Shown here: piece after piece, positions 27,843-36,273 of the stretch
Position numbering within the stretch: position 1 is the stretch's first letter
Layout of the letters: each line of letters starts with the position of its first letter
Assembly (NCBI RefSeq): GCF_900106535.1
Contig: NZ_FNOH01000007.1
Span: 62,001 to 126,000, forward strand
Direction: 5' to 3'
From: Myxococcus xanthus
GTDB taxonomy: Bacteria > Myxococcota > Myxococcia > Myxococcales > Myxococcaceae
DNA length: 64,000 bases
Made by a program: the position numbers and the translations under genes
The notes under the pieces: generated by a model
The model's input: only the letters and a program-made list of their open reading frames with translations
Databases searched by the model: none
What the model was told of the DNA's origin: nothing

Positions 27843-28949
27843 TCACACGCGCATGGGCATGACGACGGCGGTGAAGCTCCGGTCGCCGGGGGCGTGGAGC
27901 ACGCCCGGGCTGTGCTCGTCACCCAGCTCGAAGGAGACCTCGTCCGTCTCCGTCACGGCGAGCACATCCATCAGGTAGCGCGCGTTGAAGCCGATGGTGA
28001 TGCCGTTGCCGCGGTAGGCCAGCTCCAGCACGTCCTTGGCCTCGCCCAGGTCCGGGTTGCTCGCGGTGATGATGAGCTGGTTCTCCTCCAGGCCGATGCG
28101 GACCGCGTTGCTCTTGTCCGCCGACAGCAGGGCGATGCGCTTGAGGCTCTCCAGCAGGCGCACCTTGGGCACCAGGACGATCTTCTCCCCTTCCTTGGGG
28201 ATGACGCGCTGGTACTCCGGGAACTGGCCGTCGATGAGGCGCATCACCATGGTGAGGCCCGGCTTCTTGAACAGCGCCGAGTTCTCCGCGAAGCCCAGGT
28301 GGCACTCCGCGTCCGGCGCCTCGTCCAGCAGGCGCTTGAGCTCCATCAGGCCCTTGCGGGGGATGATGACGCCGCTCTTGAGCTTGAAGTCGCCCGGCAG
28401 CTCACGCTCCACCAGCGCCAGCCGGTGGCCGTCGGTCGCCACCATGCGGACCTTGCCGGTGGACTGGGGCTCGAAGAAGACGCCGTTGAGGATGTAGCGC
28501 GTCTCGTCGCTGGAGATGGCGAACTGCGTCTTCTTGATCATCTCCAGCAGCGTGTTGCCCCCCACCTGCACCAGGGGCGCGTTCTCTTCCTTCGGCAGCT
28601 TGGGGTACTCCTCGGCCGCCATGCCCACGATTTTGAAGTGGGCCGAGCCGCTGGAGATGTCCACGTAGTTGTTGGCCAGCTTCTTCAGCGTGACCTGCGC
28701 GTCCGGGAGGTTCTGGACGATGTCGAAGACGTACTTGGCGCTCAGCGTGACGGCGCCCGTCTTGATGACCTCGGCCGGGTGCTCGGACACGACGCCGATG
28801 TCCAGGTCGAAGGCGGTGACGGTGATGCCGCCCTTGTTCGCGGTGACGAGCACGTTCGCCAGGATGGGCATCGTCGTCTTGCGCTCCACGATGCCCTGGG
28901 CGCGGTAGAGGGCCTTCTTCAGCTCGTCGGCGGCGATGCGGAATTCCAT
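27843..28949 (-). CDS. dnaN: DNA polymerase III sliding clamp, beta subunit
   Basis: 368 residues, normal length for the beta clamp. Three repeated clamp folds are visible, beginning MEFRIAADELKKALYRAQGIVERKTTMPILANVLV; VRMVATDGHRLALVE in the second and NPDLGEAKDVLELAYRGNGITIGFNARYLMDVLAV in the third, ending FTAVVMPMRV. The VMPMR(L/V) end is the conserved C-terminus of the clamp that closes the partner-binding pocket. The ring tethers DNA polymerase III to DNA. dnaA is not upstream as in many bacteria; a divergently transcribed lipoprotein gene lies there instead. Confidence 0.97.
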   Translation of the reverse strand: MEFRIAADELKKALYRAQGIVERKTTMPILANVLVTANKGGITVTAFDLDIGVVSEHPAEVIKTGAVTLSAKYVFDIVQNLPDAQVTLKKLANNYVDISSGSAHFKIVGMAAEEYPKLPKEENAPLVQVGGNTLLEMIKKTQFAISSDETRYILNGVFFEPQSTGKVRMVATDGHRLALVERELPGDFKLKSGVIIPRKGLMELKRLLDEAPDAECHLGFAENSALFKKPGLTMVMRLIDGQFPEYQRVIPKEGEKIVLVPKVRLLESLKRIALLSADKSNAVRIGLEENQLIITASNPDLGEAKDVLELAYRGNGITIGFNARYLMDVLAVTETDEVSFELGDEHSPGVLHAPGDRSFTAVVMPMRV

Positions 28950-29158
28950 CGGAGGGCGTCCTTACGGGTCTCGGCCGCGAAGGCCGATCTACGAGGCCGG
29001 ATGTAGCCCCTGCACTCCAGTCCGTCAACGAACCCTGAGCGACGGGGAACAGCAATGTCCACCTGCAACTGACCGCCAGTCACCAATTCGCGAGACAGAC
29101 TGGCCCCTGGCAGCGAGCCGGAGCACACTGGCGCCTCTTTCCTCCCCTGGAGCCCGTC

Positions 29159-29620
29159 ATGAACAGCCGTTCGCTGGTGCTCGCCGCCCTTGTCCTAGGC
29201 TTCGTCTCCGGATGTAGCAAGCCGCCCGCCGCGACGTCCTCACCACCGGCGAGCGAGAATGGCCCCCCCTCCAGCGAGAACGGAACGCCCACCATGACCT
29301 CACCGCCCAGCCATGACTCCCAGCCCAAGCCGGGTGAGAGCGCCGTCTACATCGTCAAGGACAGCGGCGTGCGCTGCTTCGCCCCGCCTTGCCCCACCTA
29401 CAACGCCTTCCCGGTGGACAAGCCGGACGCGGAGCCCATCCCCGTGCACGAGCTGGAGCTGTCGGCGGTGACGAAGGGCTCGGACGAGCAGACGGATGCG
29501 TTGATCCGAAAGACGCTGGACGGCACCGGGCTCAAGATTCAGGGCACCTTGGAGACGCGGCCCAACGCGGGCCCCGCGGGCGCGGCCACCGTCCTGCGCG
29601 CCAGCAAGGTCGAAAACTGA
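29159..29620 (+). CDS. lipoprotein with DUF6748-like domain
   Basis: 153 residues. MNSRSLVLAALVLGFVSGC is a lipoprotein signal (VSGC) with CTGGAG before the ATG. A Pro/Ser/Asn-rich linker precedes a compact domain with VYIVKDSGVRCFAPPCPTYNAF, resembling the RxCxxPPCP motif of DUF6748-type myxobacterial domains; this is a tentative match. The remainder has regular strand-helix pattern (HELELSAVTKGSDEQTDALIRKTLDGTGLKIQGTLE). Role unknown; expected in the envelope. Confidence 0.75.
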   Translation: MNSRSLVLAALVLGFVSGCSKPPAATSSPPASENGPPSSENGTPTMTSPPSHDSQPKPGESAVYIVKDSGVRCFAPPCPTYNAFPVDKPDAEPIPVHELELSAVTKGSDEQTDALIRKTLDGTGLKIQGTLETRPNAGPAGAATVLRASKVEN

Positions 29621-29641
29621 AACCACCCTTCCGGGCGGGCC

Positions 29642-30253
29642 TCAGATGTGGAGGCCCACCTGGATGCCGGGCCAGTGCTGGAGGCGTTGATCCGGCTCCG
29701 GATGGGTCTCCCGGAAGGACAGCCGGGTGATGGAGTCGAAGTCCGACTCGCCCCAGGAGAACCACGCGTTGTAGGTGGGCCCGGCGAACACGGCCAGGCG
29801 GGGCATGAGCTGGAAGCCCAGCATCAAGCGGGCCTGCCCCAGCACATTGCCACCATCACCCTCCAGCGGGTTGCGCACCGGCTGGACGGCGCCGCCCGTC
29901 ACGTCCAGGTCCACCCAGAGCCGCTGGGACAGCGTCATGTGCCCGCCCACGCCCGCCGCGAAGCTGAAGCGCGCGTCGCGGCCCGGCTCCAGGCCCGCCA
30001 TCAGCGTGAAGTAGACGCCTCCGCCGCCCAGCTTCACCCCCATGTTGGCGACCTGGATGTCGCTCAACCAGAACTCCATGTGGGTGGAGCCCCGGCGCAG
30101 CCCTCGCGAGGAGGACTCCGAGACATCGTCCCCCGACTGCTGGGCGAAGGCCCCCTGCTCGCTCATCAGCGAAAGGCGGGGTGCGTACCGGGACTCAGCG
30201 GTGGCTGTCCCCGCCCACAGCCCGAATGCGAGGAGCGCAAAGGATTTCATCAC
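29642..30253 (-). CDS. outer-membrane beta-barrel-like protein in sigma-factor operon
   Basis: 203 residues with a Sec signal peptide (MMKSFALLAFGLWAGTATA, cleavage after TATA). The mature part has alternating hydrophobic strands separated by short turns (GVKLGGGGVYFTLMAGLEPG; ARFSFAAGVGGHMTLSQRLWVDLDVTGGA; GQARLMLGFQLMPRLAVFAGPTYNAWFSWG), the look of an eight-stranded barrel. It ends GIQVGLHI, without the usual terminal aromatic. Its start overlaps the anti-sigma-like gene (ATGA), so it is the third gene of that operon and may be a target or sensor of the pathway. Confidence 0.75.
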   Translation of the reverse strand: MMKSFALLAFGLWAGTATAESRYAPRLSLMSEQGAFAQQSGDDVSESSSRGLRRGSTHMEFWLSDIQVANMGVKLGGGGVYFTLMAGLEPGRDARFSFAAGVGGHMTLSQRLWVDLDVTGGAVQPVRNPLEGDGGNVLGQARLMLGFQLMPRLAVFAGPTYNAWFSWGESDFDSITRLSFRETHPEPDQRLQHWPGIQVGLHI

Positions 30254-31041
30254 TCATGCTTTTCCAGCGTGAGGGAGGCCTGCGTCAAGTTCCCGGGCAA
30301 TGACAGAGGTGCCGAGGAGGCGTCGGGATTTCCAGCCAGTGCCTCCGCGGCGGCCAGCACCACCGCCACGTCGAAGGGCGCATCGGACGAAACGAAGACG
30401 AAGCGCTCGAACCCCGGGGCATCGTCCAGTTCGTAGGCGCGCGGCAACACCTGCGTTCCCGACGGCACCAGGGCCATGGACTGGGAGCCCTCCTCCGGCG
30501 CGTGGAGGGTGACGGCGCCGTTCCCATCCAGGGAGACGATGACGCCATGCGAGCGGCCCGAGGCGATGTACGCCACCTGCACCACGTCACCCGCGGCGGC
30601 GGCGGCCCCGTCGGCGAGCCGCTCCGGCCGGGCGGCGGACTGCCGGTGGATGACGAGCTGCGGCGCCAGCCCCTTGATGCGCGTGACCTCCCGGGTGTCC
30701 CCTGGGGCCGTGCCGAGCCCGGTTTCCGAGGAAGGCAGGGCCACCATGACCAGCGCCACCGCGGCGAGCGCCGGTACCAGACCCCACGCGGGCGACAGGC
30801 GGAAGGCCGGGCGGGGCGCGTCCTGCCGGGCCGCGCGCGCATCCACTTCGCGGGCCACCCGGGCGGGCGGCAGCGTCTCCAGCGTGGCGCGCGTGTCGGA
30901 CTCCAGCGCCGCGAGCCGGGTGAGACCGTCGGGTTCCTCGGCCAGCCGGGCGCGGGCGGCGGCCAGCTCCGCGGGCGGCAGCTCGCCCAGGGCGATTCGT
31001 TCCAGCAACCAATCCGGGGTGCGGTGGTGGGCGGATGTCAT
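30250..31041 (-). CDS. anti-sigma-factor-like membrane protein with DUF4384-like C-terminus
   Basis: 263 residues. An N-terminal cytoplasmic segment (TPDWLLERIALGELPPAELAAARARLAEEPDG) has the layout of zinc-less anti-sigma domains. One membrane helix follows (WGLVPALAAVALVMVALP). The periplasmic part carries GDVVQVAYIASGRSHGVIVSLDGNGAVTLHAPEEGSQSMALVPSG, typical of DUF4384-like modules in myxobacterial anti-sigma proteins. It overlaps the sigma factor stop by ATGA. It probably holds the sigma factor at the membrane until an envelope signal arrives. Confidence 0.8.
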   Translation of the reverse strand: MTSAHHRTPDWLLERIALGELPPAELAAARARLAEEPDGLTRLAALESDTRATLETLPPARVAREVDARAARQDAPRPAFRLSPAWGLVPALAAVALVMVALPSSETGLGTAPGDTREVTRIKGLAPQLVIHRQSAARPERLADGAAAAAGDVVQVAYIASGRSHGVIVSLDGNGAVTLHAPEEGSQSMALVPSGTQVLPRAYELDDAPGFERFVFVSSDAPFDVAVVLAAAEALAGNPDASSAPLSLPGNLTQASLTLEKHE

Positions 31042-31523
31042 GCGGCCTCCAGCTCCAGCTCTTGCAGCACTGCCGTCAGCGCCCGCAGGCGCTTGCGCAC
31101 GCCGGACACGGACAGCCCCACTTCGCGGGCCGTCTCCTCCAGCGTCATCCCATCCACCAGGTGCAGCACCGCGATGTCCTGACTGGACGCGGGCACCCGG
31201 CCGAAGAGGCGGTCCAACAGGCCGCGCGCGGCGGTGCGGGACTCGGTGTCGTCGGCGGAGGCAATCTGCAGCACCAGTTCGTCCTCCCGGTCCTCCGGAC
31301 GCCGCTTCGCGCCGCGCAGCCTGTTGAGGCACACCGTGGTGGCAATCCGGTGCAACAGGCTCGACGGCGCCGCGTCCTTCAGCGCGCCCTGGTAACGAAG
31401 CAACTGCACGAACACGTCGTGCATGGCGTCCACGGCCTTCTCCTCGTCACGCAAGAGGAAGCGGCAGCGCCGGAGCACCTGGGGGCCATAGCGCCGGTAG
31501 TAGGCCTCCACATCGATTGACAC
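31038..31523 (-). CDS. ECF-type RNA polymerase sigma factor
   Basis: 161 residues from VSIDVEAYYRRYGPQ (GTG with GGGAGG ten bases upstream); another GTG 21 codons earlier is possible. Region 2 is YYRRYGPQVLRRCRFLLRDEEKAVDAMHDVFVQLLRY, which contacts core polymerase and the -10. Region 4 is ASSQDIAVLHLVDGMTLEETAREVGLSVSGVRKRLRAL, a helix-turn-helix for the -35. It heads a three-gene operon with an anti-sigma-like protein and an outer-membrane protein. Two GGACTTTTC direct repeats 26 bp apart lie upstream and could be part of an autoregulated promoter. Confidence 0.88.
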   Translation of the reverse strand: MSIDVEAYYRRYGPQVLRRCRFLLRDEEKAVDAMHDVFVQLLRYQGALKDAAPSSLLHRIATTVCLNRLRGAKRRPEDREDELVLQIASADDTESRTAARGLLDRLFGRVPASSQDIAVLHLVDGMTLEETAREVGLSVSGVRKRLRALTAVLQELELEAA

Positions 31524-31642
31524 CGCTCGCTCGCCTCCCTCGGTTGCCGCGGACAGGGAAACACCGCGGCCTCGGAGAACTGTCACTCGGACTTTTCAGT
31601 CCCGAGTTTCCTGGGGACTTTTCGGGAATCAGCGCAGCGTCC

Positions 31643-31658
31643 TTGTACCCAGGTACAA
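31643..31658. promoter_or_regulatory. perfect palindrome between divergent sigma and B12-protein operons
   Basis: TTGTACC-CA-GGTACAA is a perfect 7-2-7 inverted repeat, containing TGTA-N6-TACA. It lies between the divergent promoters of the sigma-factor operon and the cobalamin-binding operon. The size and symmetry suggest a dimeric regulator's operator; which regulator is unknown. MerR-family B12 regulators use TACA-type repeats, which makes a link plausible but unproven. Confidence 0.45.
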
Positions 31659-31791
31659 TGCCGCCCCTCCGACTCGGTAAAAGCTACAAGCAAGCAGGCA
31701 CGCGAGCGCGTGAAAGAAGGGCCGGGCACTGTCAGGTTGGCGATGAAATCGGGGCCAGTTCACTGTAACTGAGAAACGCAACCCCGGTACG

Positions 31792-32484
31792 TTGCCCCCT
31801 CGCCCTTCCCCCACGGCGCCCGTGCTCACCTCCCATGACTCCGCCCTGACGGGCCTGCTGAACGCGTATCTCGCAGCGCAGCTCGCCGGGAACCGGCGTG
31901 AGGCGTTGCGGCTGCTCGTGGACGAGGGACTGCTCCGGGACATCCCCCTCCAGACGCTGCACCTGGAGGTCATCCAGCCCGCCCAGTATGAAATCGGCCG
32001 GCTGTGGCAGGAGAACGTCATCTCCGTGGCGCAGGAGCACCTGGCGACCGCCGTCTCCCAGCTCGCGCTCGCGCACCTGTACCGGCACCTGCCCAGGGAT
32101 CCGTTCAACGGCAAGGTCGTCCTCGTCTCCTGCGTCCAGGGCGAGCTGCATGAAGTGGGCGCGCGCATGTCCAGCGACTTCCTGGAGATGGCCGGCTTCG
32201 ACGTGCGCTTCCTGGGCGCCAACGTTCCACCGGAGCACCTGGCCCGCATGACGAACGAGCTTCGTCCGGACCTGGTCGCCCTTTCCGTGACGATGACGTA
32301 CCACCTGCCCGCGCTCCGTGAAGCCGTGGCGCACGTGCGCAAGACACTCCCGGATGTCCCCATCGCCGTGGGCGGCCTGGCCTTCAACTGGGCACCCGGA
32401 CTGGAGGAGGAGCTGGGCGTGAACTTCTTCGGCAAGGACGCGCGGCAGTTCGTCGCGTCCGCCTGCCGGGCCCTGGGAGTCTGA
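31792..32484 (+). CDS. stand-alone cobalamin-binding protein with CarH-like photoreceptor motif
   Basis: Up to 230 residues; the frame opens at TTG, and a GTG ten codons later is an equally good start since no clear ribosome site exists. Residues ~15-100 are the helical B12-binding cap (B12-binding_2) with W72-x9-E82-H83 in LWQENVISVAQEHL. Residues ~107-228 are the Rossmann-like B12-binding fold with ExHxxG (E118, H120, G123 in GELHEVGA), where the His ligates cobalt, and GLAFN further on. The Wx9EH motif is the known signature of CarH/LitR AdoCbl photoreceptors, but here there is no MerR DNA-binding domain. It leads an operon with two hybrid kinase genes, so it probably signals through them. 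Confidence 0.88.
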   Translation: MPPRPSPTAPVLTSHDSALTGLLNAYLAAQLAGNRREALRLLVDEGLLRDIPLQTLHLEVIQPAQYEIGRLWQENVISVAQEHLATAVSQLALAHLYRHLPRDPFNGKVVLVSCVQGELHEVGARMSSDFLEMAGFDVRFLGANVPPEHLARMTNELRPDLVALSVTMTYHLPALREAVAHVRKTLPDVPIAVGGLAFNWAPGLEEELGVNFFGKDARQFVASACRALGV

Positions 32485-32491
32485 AAGCACC

Positions 32492-33196
32492 ATGGAGAGC
32501 GTGAGCAAGAGCGTGGAAGCGCGGGCGGACCGGCTGGCCACCGCCTCTCAGGAGGCGCTCTATCAGGACCCCTTCTGGGCCGCCCGTTACGGGCTGGAGC
32601 GCGCGCAGCGCTTCGGTGACGAGGACGCGCGCTTCCACGTCCGCTACCTGGTGCAGTCCCTGGACGAGCACCTCCCCTCTGTCCTGGAAGGCTACGCCCG
32701 CTGGCTGCGCACCCTGCTGGTGTCGCGCGGCATGTGCTCGCGCCATCTGGACCGGCACTTCGCCGCGCTGGCCGCCGCGCTGGAAGCGGAAGGCTGGGGC
32801 CCCGGCAGCGAACCCCACGACTACGTGGGCGCCGCGCGACAGGCCCTTCGCTACCAGGAGGGTCCAGCCCGCCTGCTGGAAGAGGAGGCGCCCGAGCTCG
32901 CGCGCGCCGCCACGGCGCGCCTCACGCTCTACATCATCCCCGAGGACCAGCCCCGCCTGGAGGAAGAGCTCCAGTTGCAACTGTCCTACGTGGCCGACGC
33001 GCTCGCCGCCGGGAAGCCCGACCTGCTCGGCGACCATGTGCGCTGGTACGCCGGCTTCTGGCCGAGGCGCGGATTTGGCCTCCTGGCATTTCCCAGTGTG
33101 CTGGGCATGTTGAAGTCCGTGCTGGGCTCACGTCACCCCGAAGCACGGACGCTCCTCTCCGAAGCGGGGGTGTCCTGGGAGGAGACTCGTTCATGA
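32492..33196 (+). CDS. helical protein of B12/kinase operon, unknown function
   Basis: 234 residues, starting eight bases after the cobalamin-binding gene and overlapping the next gene by ATGA, so tightly coupled to both. The sequence is largely alpha-helical (DARFHVRYLVQSLDEHLPSVLEGYARWLRTLLVSRG, HLDRHFAALAAALEAEGW, RLEEELQLQLSYVADALAAG). It contains several His residues but no motif I recognise, and no membrane segment. Its position suggests an adaptor between the cobalamin protein and the kinases. Confidence 0.8.
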   Translation: MESVSKSVEARADRLATASQEALYQDPFWAARYGLERAQRFGDEDARFHVRYLVQSLDEHLPSVLEGYARWLRTLLVSRGMCSRHLDRHFAALAAALEAEGWGPGSEPHDYVGAARQALRYQEGPARLLEEEAPELARAATARLTLYIIPEDQPRLEEELQLQLSYVADALAAGKPDLLGDHVRWYAGFWPRRGFGLLAFPSVLGMLKSVLGSRHPEARTLLSEAGVSWEETRS

Positions 33197-34734
33197 GGCT
33201 TCCCGCCTCCGCCGAGCCTCAGTTCTTCGACGACCTCAGCCGCGAGGTCGCCCTGGCCTGCGACGCGGGCGACACCCTCACCTGGGTGGACGCCCGTGCC
33301 CGGAACGTCCTCGCCGCCAATCCCGGACAGACGCTGCGCGGACTGGCGGCCCAGGGCACCGAGGAGAAGGTGGACCGGCTGCTGGTCCAGGCGCACGACG
33401 AGAAGGTGGAAGGCTGGGAGCTCATCCTCTGCCGGGACCAGGTGCCCACGACGTTCGCCTTCCGCGCCCGGCCCCATGACGGAGGCGTGCTGCTGGTGGG
33501 CAGCCTGGTGCCGGAGGACTACGGCGGCGCGCTCGAGCGGGTGAGCACCACCCTGAGCGAGATGTCCGCGCTCCACCGCGAGACGGAGCGCCAGCAGCGC
33601 GAGCTCAAGCGCCGCGCGGACGAACTGGCCCGCCTCAACAACGAGCTGGAGGAATCCAACCGCGGCGTGCGCAGCCTCCACGCCGCGCTGGACACGGGCA
33701 TTGGCATCGCGCCGGAGCACCACGAGCGCATCTTCGAGGAGTTCTCGCAGGTGGAGAGCCACCTGCAACGCAAGGCGAAGGGCACCGGCCTGGGCCTGCC
33801 GCTGGCGCGCCGGCTGACGGAGCTCCTGGGCGGCACGCTCACCGTGAAGAGCGCGCTGGGACAGGGCGCCACGTTCACCGTCACCCTCCCGCGCGTCCAC
33901 ATGGAGGTCACGGAGATGACCGGCCTGACGGAGCGCAGCGAGCACCTGGACCCCAGCCGGGCCCCGGTGCTGGTGCTGGAGGACGACCGGCAGACGCTCT
34001 TCCTCTACGAGAAGTACCTGGCGCGCTCCGGCTTCCAGGTGCTGCCGGTGCGCAGCACGGATGAGGCCCGGCGCGTGCTGGAGCGCGTGCGCCCCGCCGC
34101 CATGGTGCTGGACGTCATGCTGGAGGGCGAGACGAGCTGGGGCTTCCTGGCGGACATGAAGAACAACGAGGCCACCCGCGACATCCCCATCCTGGTGGTG
34201 ACGGTGACGGACCGCGAGCAGAAGGCCCGCGCGCTGGGCGCCGACGAGTTCTGGCTCAAGCCGGTGGACGAGGTGCGGCTGCAACGCAAGCTGCAGGCCA
34301 TGGCCCGCACCGGTCCGGTGGAGCGCATCCTCATCATCGACGACGATGATGTGCACCGCTACCTGCTCACGCAGCTCCTCAAGGACATGCCCTACGTCCT
34401 GCTGGAGGCGGCTGGCGGCAAGGAAGGCGTCCAGTTGGCGCGGGAGAAGTCCCCGCACCTCATCTTCCTGGACTTCGTGCTGCCGGACATCACCGCCTTC
34501 GACGTGCTGGACGAGCTGAAGGCGGACCCGCGCACGCGTGACGTCCCCGTCATCCTCCACACCTCGCACGAGCTGAAGGAGGCCGAGCGCTCGCGGCTGG
34601 CGAAGGAGACGGCCGCCATCCTCGCCAAGCACACGCTGAGCCGCGAGGTGGCCATCACCCGCATCCGGGACGCACTGTCCAAGGCCGGCCTGGGCTCCCA
34701 AGCGTTGCCGCAGGAGGCAAGCCGCCGTGGGTGA
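33193..34734 (+). CDS. hybrid kinase-like protein lacking HisKA and N box, with two receiver domains
   Basis: 513 residues. The N-terminus (~1-110) is PAS-like, followed by a coiled coil (~115-160, ETERQQRELKRRADELARLNNELEESNRG). In its closest relatives this leads to VVALYAELDE, HisKA and the HATPase N box. Here RSLHAAL (~165) joins directly to DTGIGIAPEHHERIFEEF, the G1 box, then GTGLGLPLARRLTELLGG. About 200 residues are missing, yet the frame is intact. Two receivers follow: D307/K356 and D427/K479. It cannot autophosphorylate on a normal His; it may be a phosphate sink or scaffold, or a recent deletion. ATGA overlap upstream. Confidence 0.85.
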   Translation: MRLPASAEPQFFDDLSREVALACDAGDTLTWVDARARNVLAANPGQTLRGLAAQGTEEKVDRLLVQAHDEKVEGWELILCRDQVPTTFAFRARPHDGGVLLVGSLVPEDYGGALERVSTTLSEMSALHRETERQQRELKRRADELARLNNELEESNRGVRSLHAALDTGIGIAPEHHERIFEEFSQVESHLQRKAKGTGLGLPLARRLTELLGGTLTVKSALGQGATFTVTLPRVHMEVTEMTGLTERSEHLDPSRAPVLVLEDDRQTLFLYEKYLARSGFQVLPVRSTDEARRVLERVRPAAMVLDVMLEGETSWGFLADMKNNEATRDIPILVVTVTDREQKARALGADEFWLKPVDEVRLQRKLQAMARTGPVERILIIDDDDVHRYLLTQLLKDMPYVLLEAAGGKEGVQLAREKSPHLIFLDFVLPDITAFDVLDELKADPRTRDVPVILHTSHELKEAERSRLAKETAAILAKHTLSREVAITRIRDALSKAGLGSQALPQEASRRG

Positions 34735-36253
34735 GCCCCATCCAGCCACCGTCCTCAACGTCAACGACGACGACGCCAACCGATACCTCGTCAACCGGCT
34801 GCTCTCGCTGGCGGGATACAACGTGGTGGAGGCGGCCACCGGCATGGGCGCGTTGCTGATGGCGCAGCAACACCGCCCGGACGTCATCATCCTCGACGTG
34901 AAGCTGCCGGACATCAGCGGCTACGAGGTCTGCGAGCGGCTGCGCGCCAATCCCCAGACCGCGGCCATGGCGGTGCTGCACACCTCCGCCACATTCGTCA
35001 CCTCCGACAAGAAGGTGCGCGGCCTGGACGGCGGCGCGGACGCCTACCTCACCCAGCCCTTCGAGGGCGCGGAGCTCATCGCCACGGTGAAGTCGCTGTT
35101 GCGCCTGCGCCACGCGGAGCAGGTGGCGCGCCAACGCGCCAACGCGCTGGCGGAGATGGACCGCCGCAAGGACGAGTTCCTGGCCATGCTGGGGCACGAG
35201 CTGCGCAACCCGCTGGCCGCCATCATGACAGCCATTGGCATCCTGGAGCGCAGGCCCACCAGCGATGACAAGGAAGCGCGGATGCGCGGCATCATCCAAC
35301 GCCAGACAAACCACTTGGCGCGGCTGGTGGATGACCTGCTCGACGTCAGCCGCATCACCCGCGACAAGGTGGAGCTGCGCCCCGGCAGCGTGGACCTGGT
35401 GCCCGTGCTGCGGCAGGTGCTCCAAATCGTGCAGCCCATGGCGGATTCGCGTGGGTTGGGTTTGGACGTCTCGCTGCCTTCCGGTCCGCTCTGGCTGCAG
35501 GCGGATGCCACGCGGTTGGAGCAGGTCTTCACCAACCTGCTCGACAACGCCATCAAGTACACCGACGCGGGTGGCGTCCACCTGCGCGCGGAACAGGAAG
35601 GCGTGGGCGGCGCGGCCCAGGCGGTGGTGCGGGTGAAGGACTCTGGCATCGGCATCCCGCCGGAGGTGCTGCCGCACATCTTCGAGCTGTTCGCGCAGGC
35701 GGACACCTCGCTGGAGCGCTCGCGCGGCGGCCTGGGTATTGGCCTGACGCTGGTGCGCAAGCTGATCCAGCTCCACGGCGGCGAGGTGACGGCGCGAAGC
35801 AACGGCCCCGGCCACGGCAGCGAGTTCGTGGTGAAGCTGCCCCTGGACCACACGATGGGCAAGTCCGCGCCCGCGCGCGACGCGGTGGACCTCCGCCGCG
35901 GCCGGCGCGTCCTGGTGGTGGAGGACAACTCGGACGCGCGTCAGGCCATGCGCGACCTGCTGGAGCTGTGGGGCCACCAGGTGGCGGTGGCGCCGGACGG
36001 CCTCCAGGGCGTGGCGCTCGCGATGGCGCAGCCGCCCGAGCTGGCGCTGGTGGACATCGGCCTGCCAGGGTTGGACGGATACCGGGTGGCGCAGACGCTG
36101 CGCGCCCAGGTGGGCAACGGCATCCGGCTGGTGGCCATGACGGGCTACGGCAGCCCCCATGGACGGGACCAGGCACTGCGCGCCGGGTTCGACCGGCATC
36201 TGGTCAAGCCCGTGAAGCCTGACGAGCTGGACCGAATCCTCTCCGAGCTGTGA
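34727..36253 (+). CDS. hybrid histidine kinase (REC-HisKA-HATPase-REC)
   Basis: 508 residues; GTG start with AGGAGG about nine bases upstream, overlapping the previous gene by eight bases. N-terminal receiver (Asp57 in VIILDVKLPD; the usual switch Lys is Gln in YLTQPF). HisKA H box LAMLGHELRNPLAAI (His157). HATPase with N box FTNLLDNAIKYTD, G1 KDSGIGIPP and G2 GGLGIGLTLVRKLIQLHGG. C-terminal receiver with Asp in ALVDIGLPGLDGY and Lys in HLVKPVKPDEL. It is the only full kinase in the operon and could phosphorylate the receivers of the preceding protein. No DNA-binding output domain is encoded nearby. Confidence 0.93.
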   Translation: MGEPHPATVLNVNDDDANRYLVNRLLSLAGYNVVEAATGMGALLMAQQHRPDVIILDVKLPDISGYEVCERLRANPQTAAMAVLHTSATFVTSDKKVRGLDGGADAYLTQPFEGAELIATVKSLLRLRHAEQVARQRANALAEMDRRKDEFLAMLGHELRNPLAAIMTAIGILERRPTSDDKEARMRGIIQRQTNHLARLVDDLLDVSRITRDKVELRPGSVDLVPVLRQVLQIVQPMADSRGLGLDVSLPSGPLWLQADATRLEQVFTNLLDNAIKYTDAGGVHLRAEQEGVGGAAQAVVRVKDSGIGIPPEVLPHIFELFAQADTSLERSRGGLGIGLTLVRKLIQLHGGEVTARSNGPGHGSEFVVKLPLDHTMGKSAPARDAVDLRRGRRVLVVEDNSDARQAMRDLLELWGHQVAVAPDGLQGVALAMAQPPELALVDIGLPGLDGYRVAQTLRAQVGNGIRLVAMTGYGSPHGRDQALRAGFDRHLVKPVKPDELDRILSEL

Positions 36254-36273
36254 GGGATTGAAGCGGCGGAGGC

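Noticed and set aside
28950..29158. Replication origin with DnaA boxes upstream of dnaN
   Set aside because: No TTATCCACA-type boxes or AT-rich unwinding region were seen.
31524..31791. Cobalamin riboswitch before the B12-protein operon
   Set aside because: The conserved B12-box core was not found; the palindrome is better explained as a protein site.
32734..33192. Upstream extension of the kinase-like protein within the preceding gene
   Set aside because: The ATG overlapping the previous stop (ATGA) gives a family-like N-terminus; the extension is Arg/Pro-rich antisense-like sequence.
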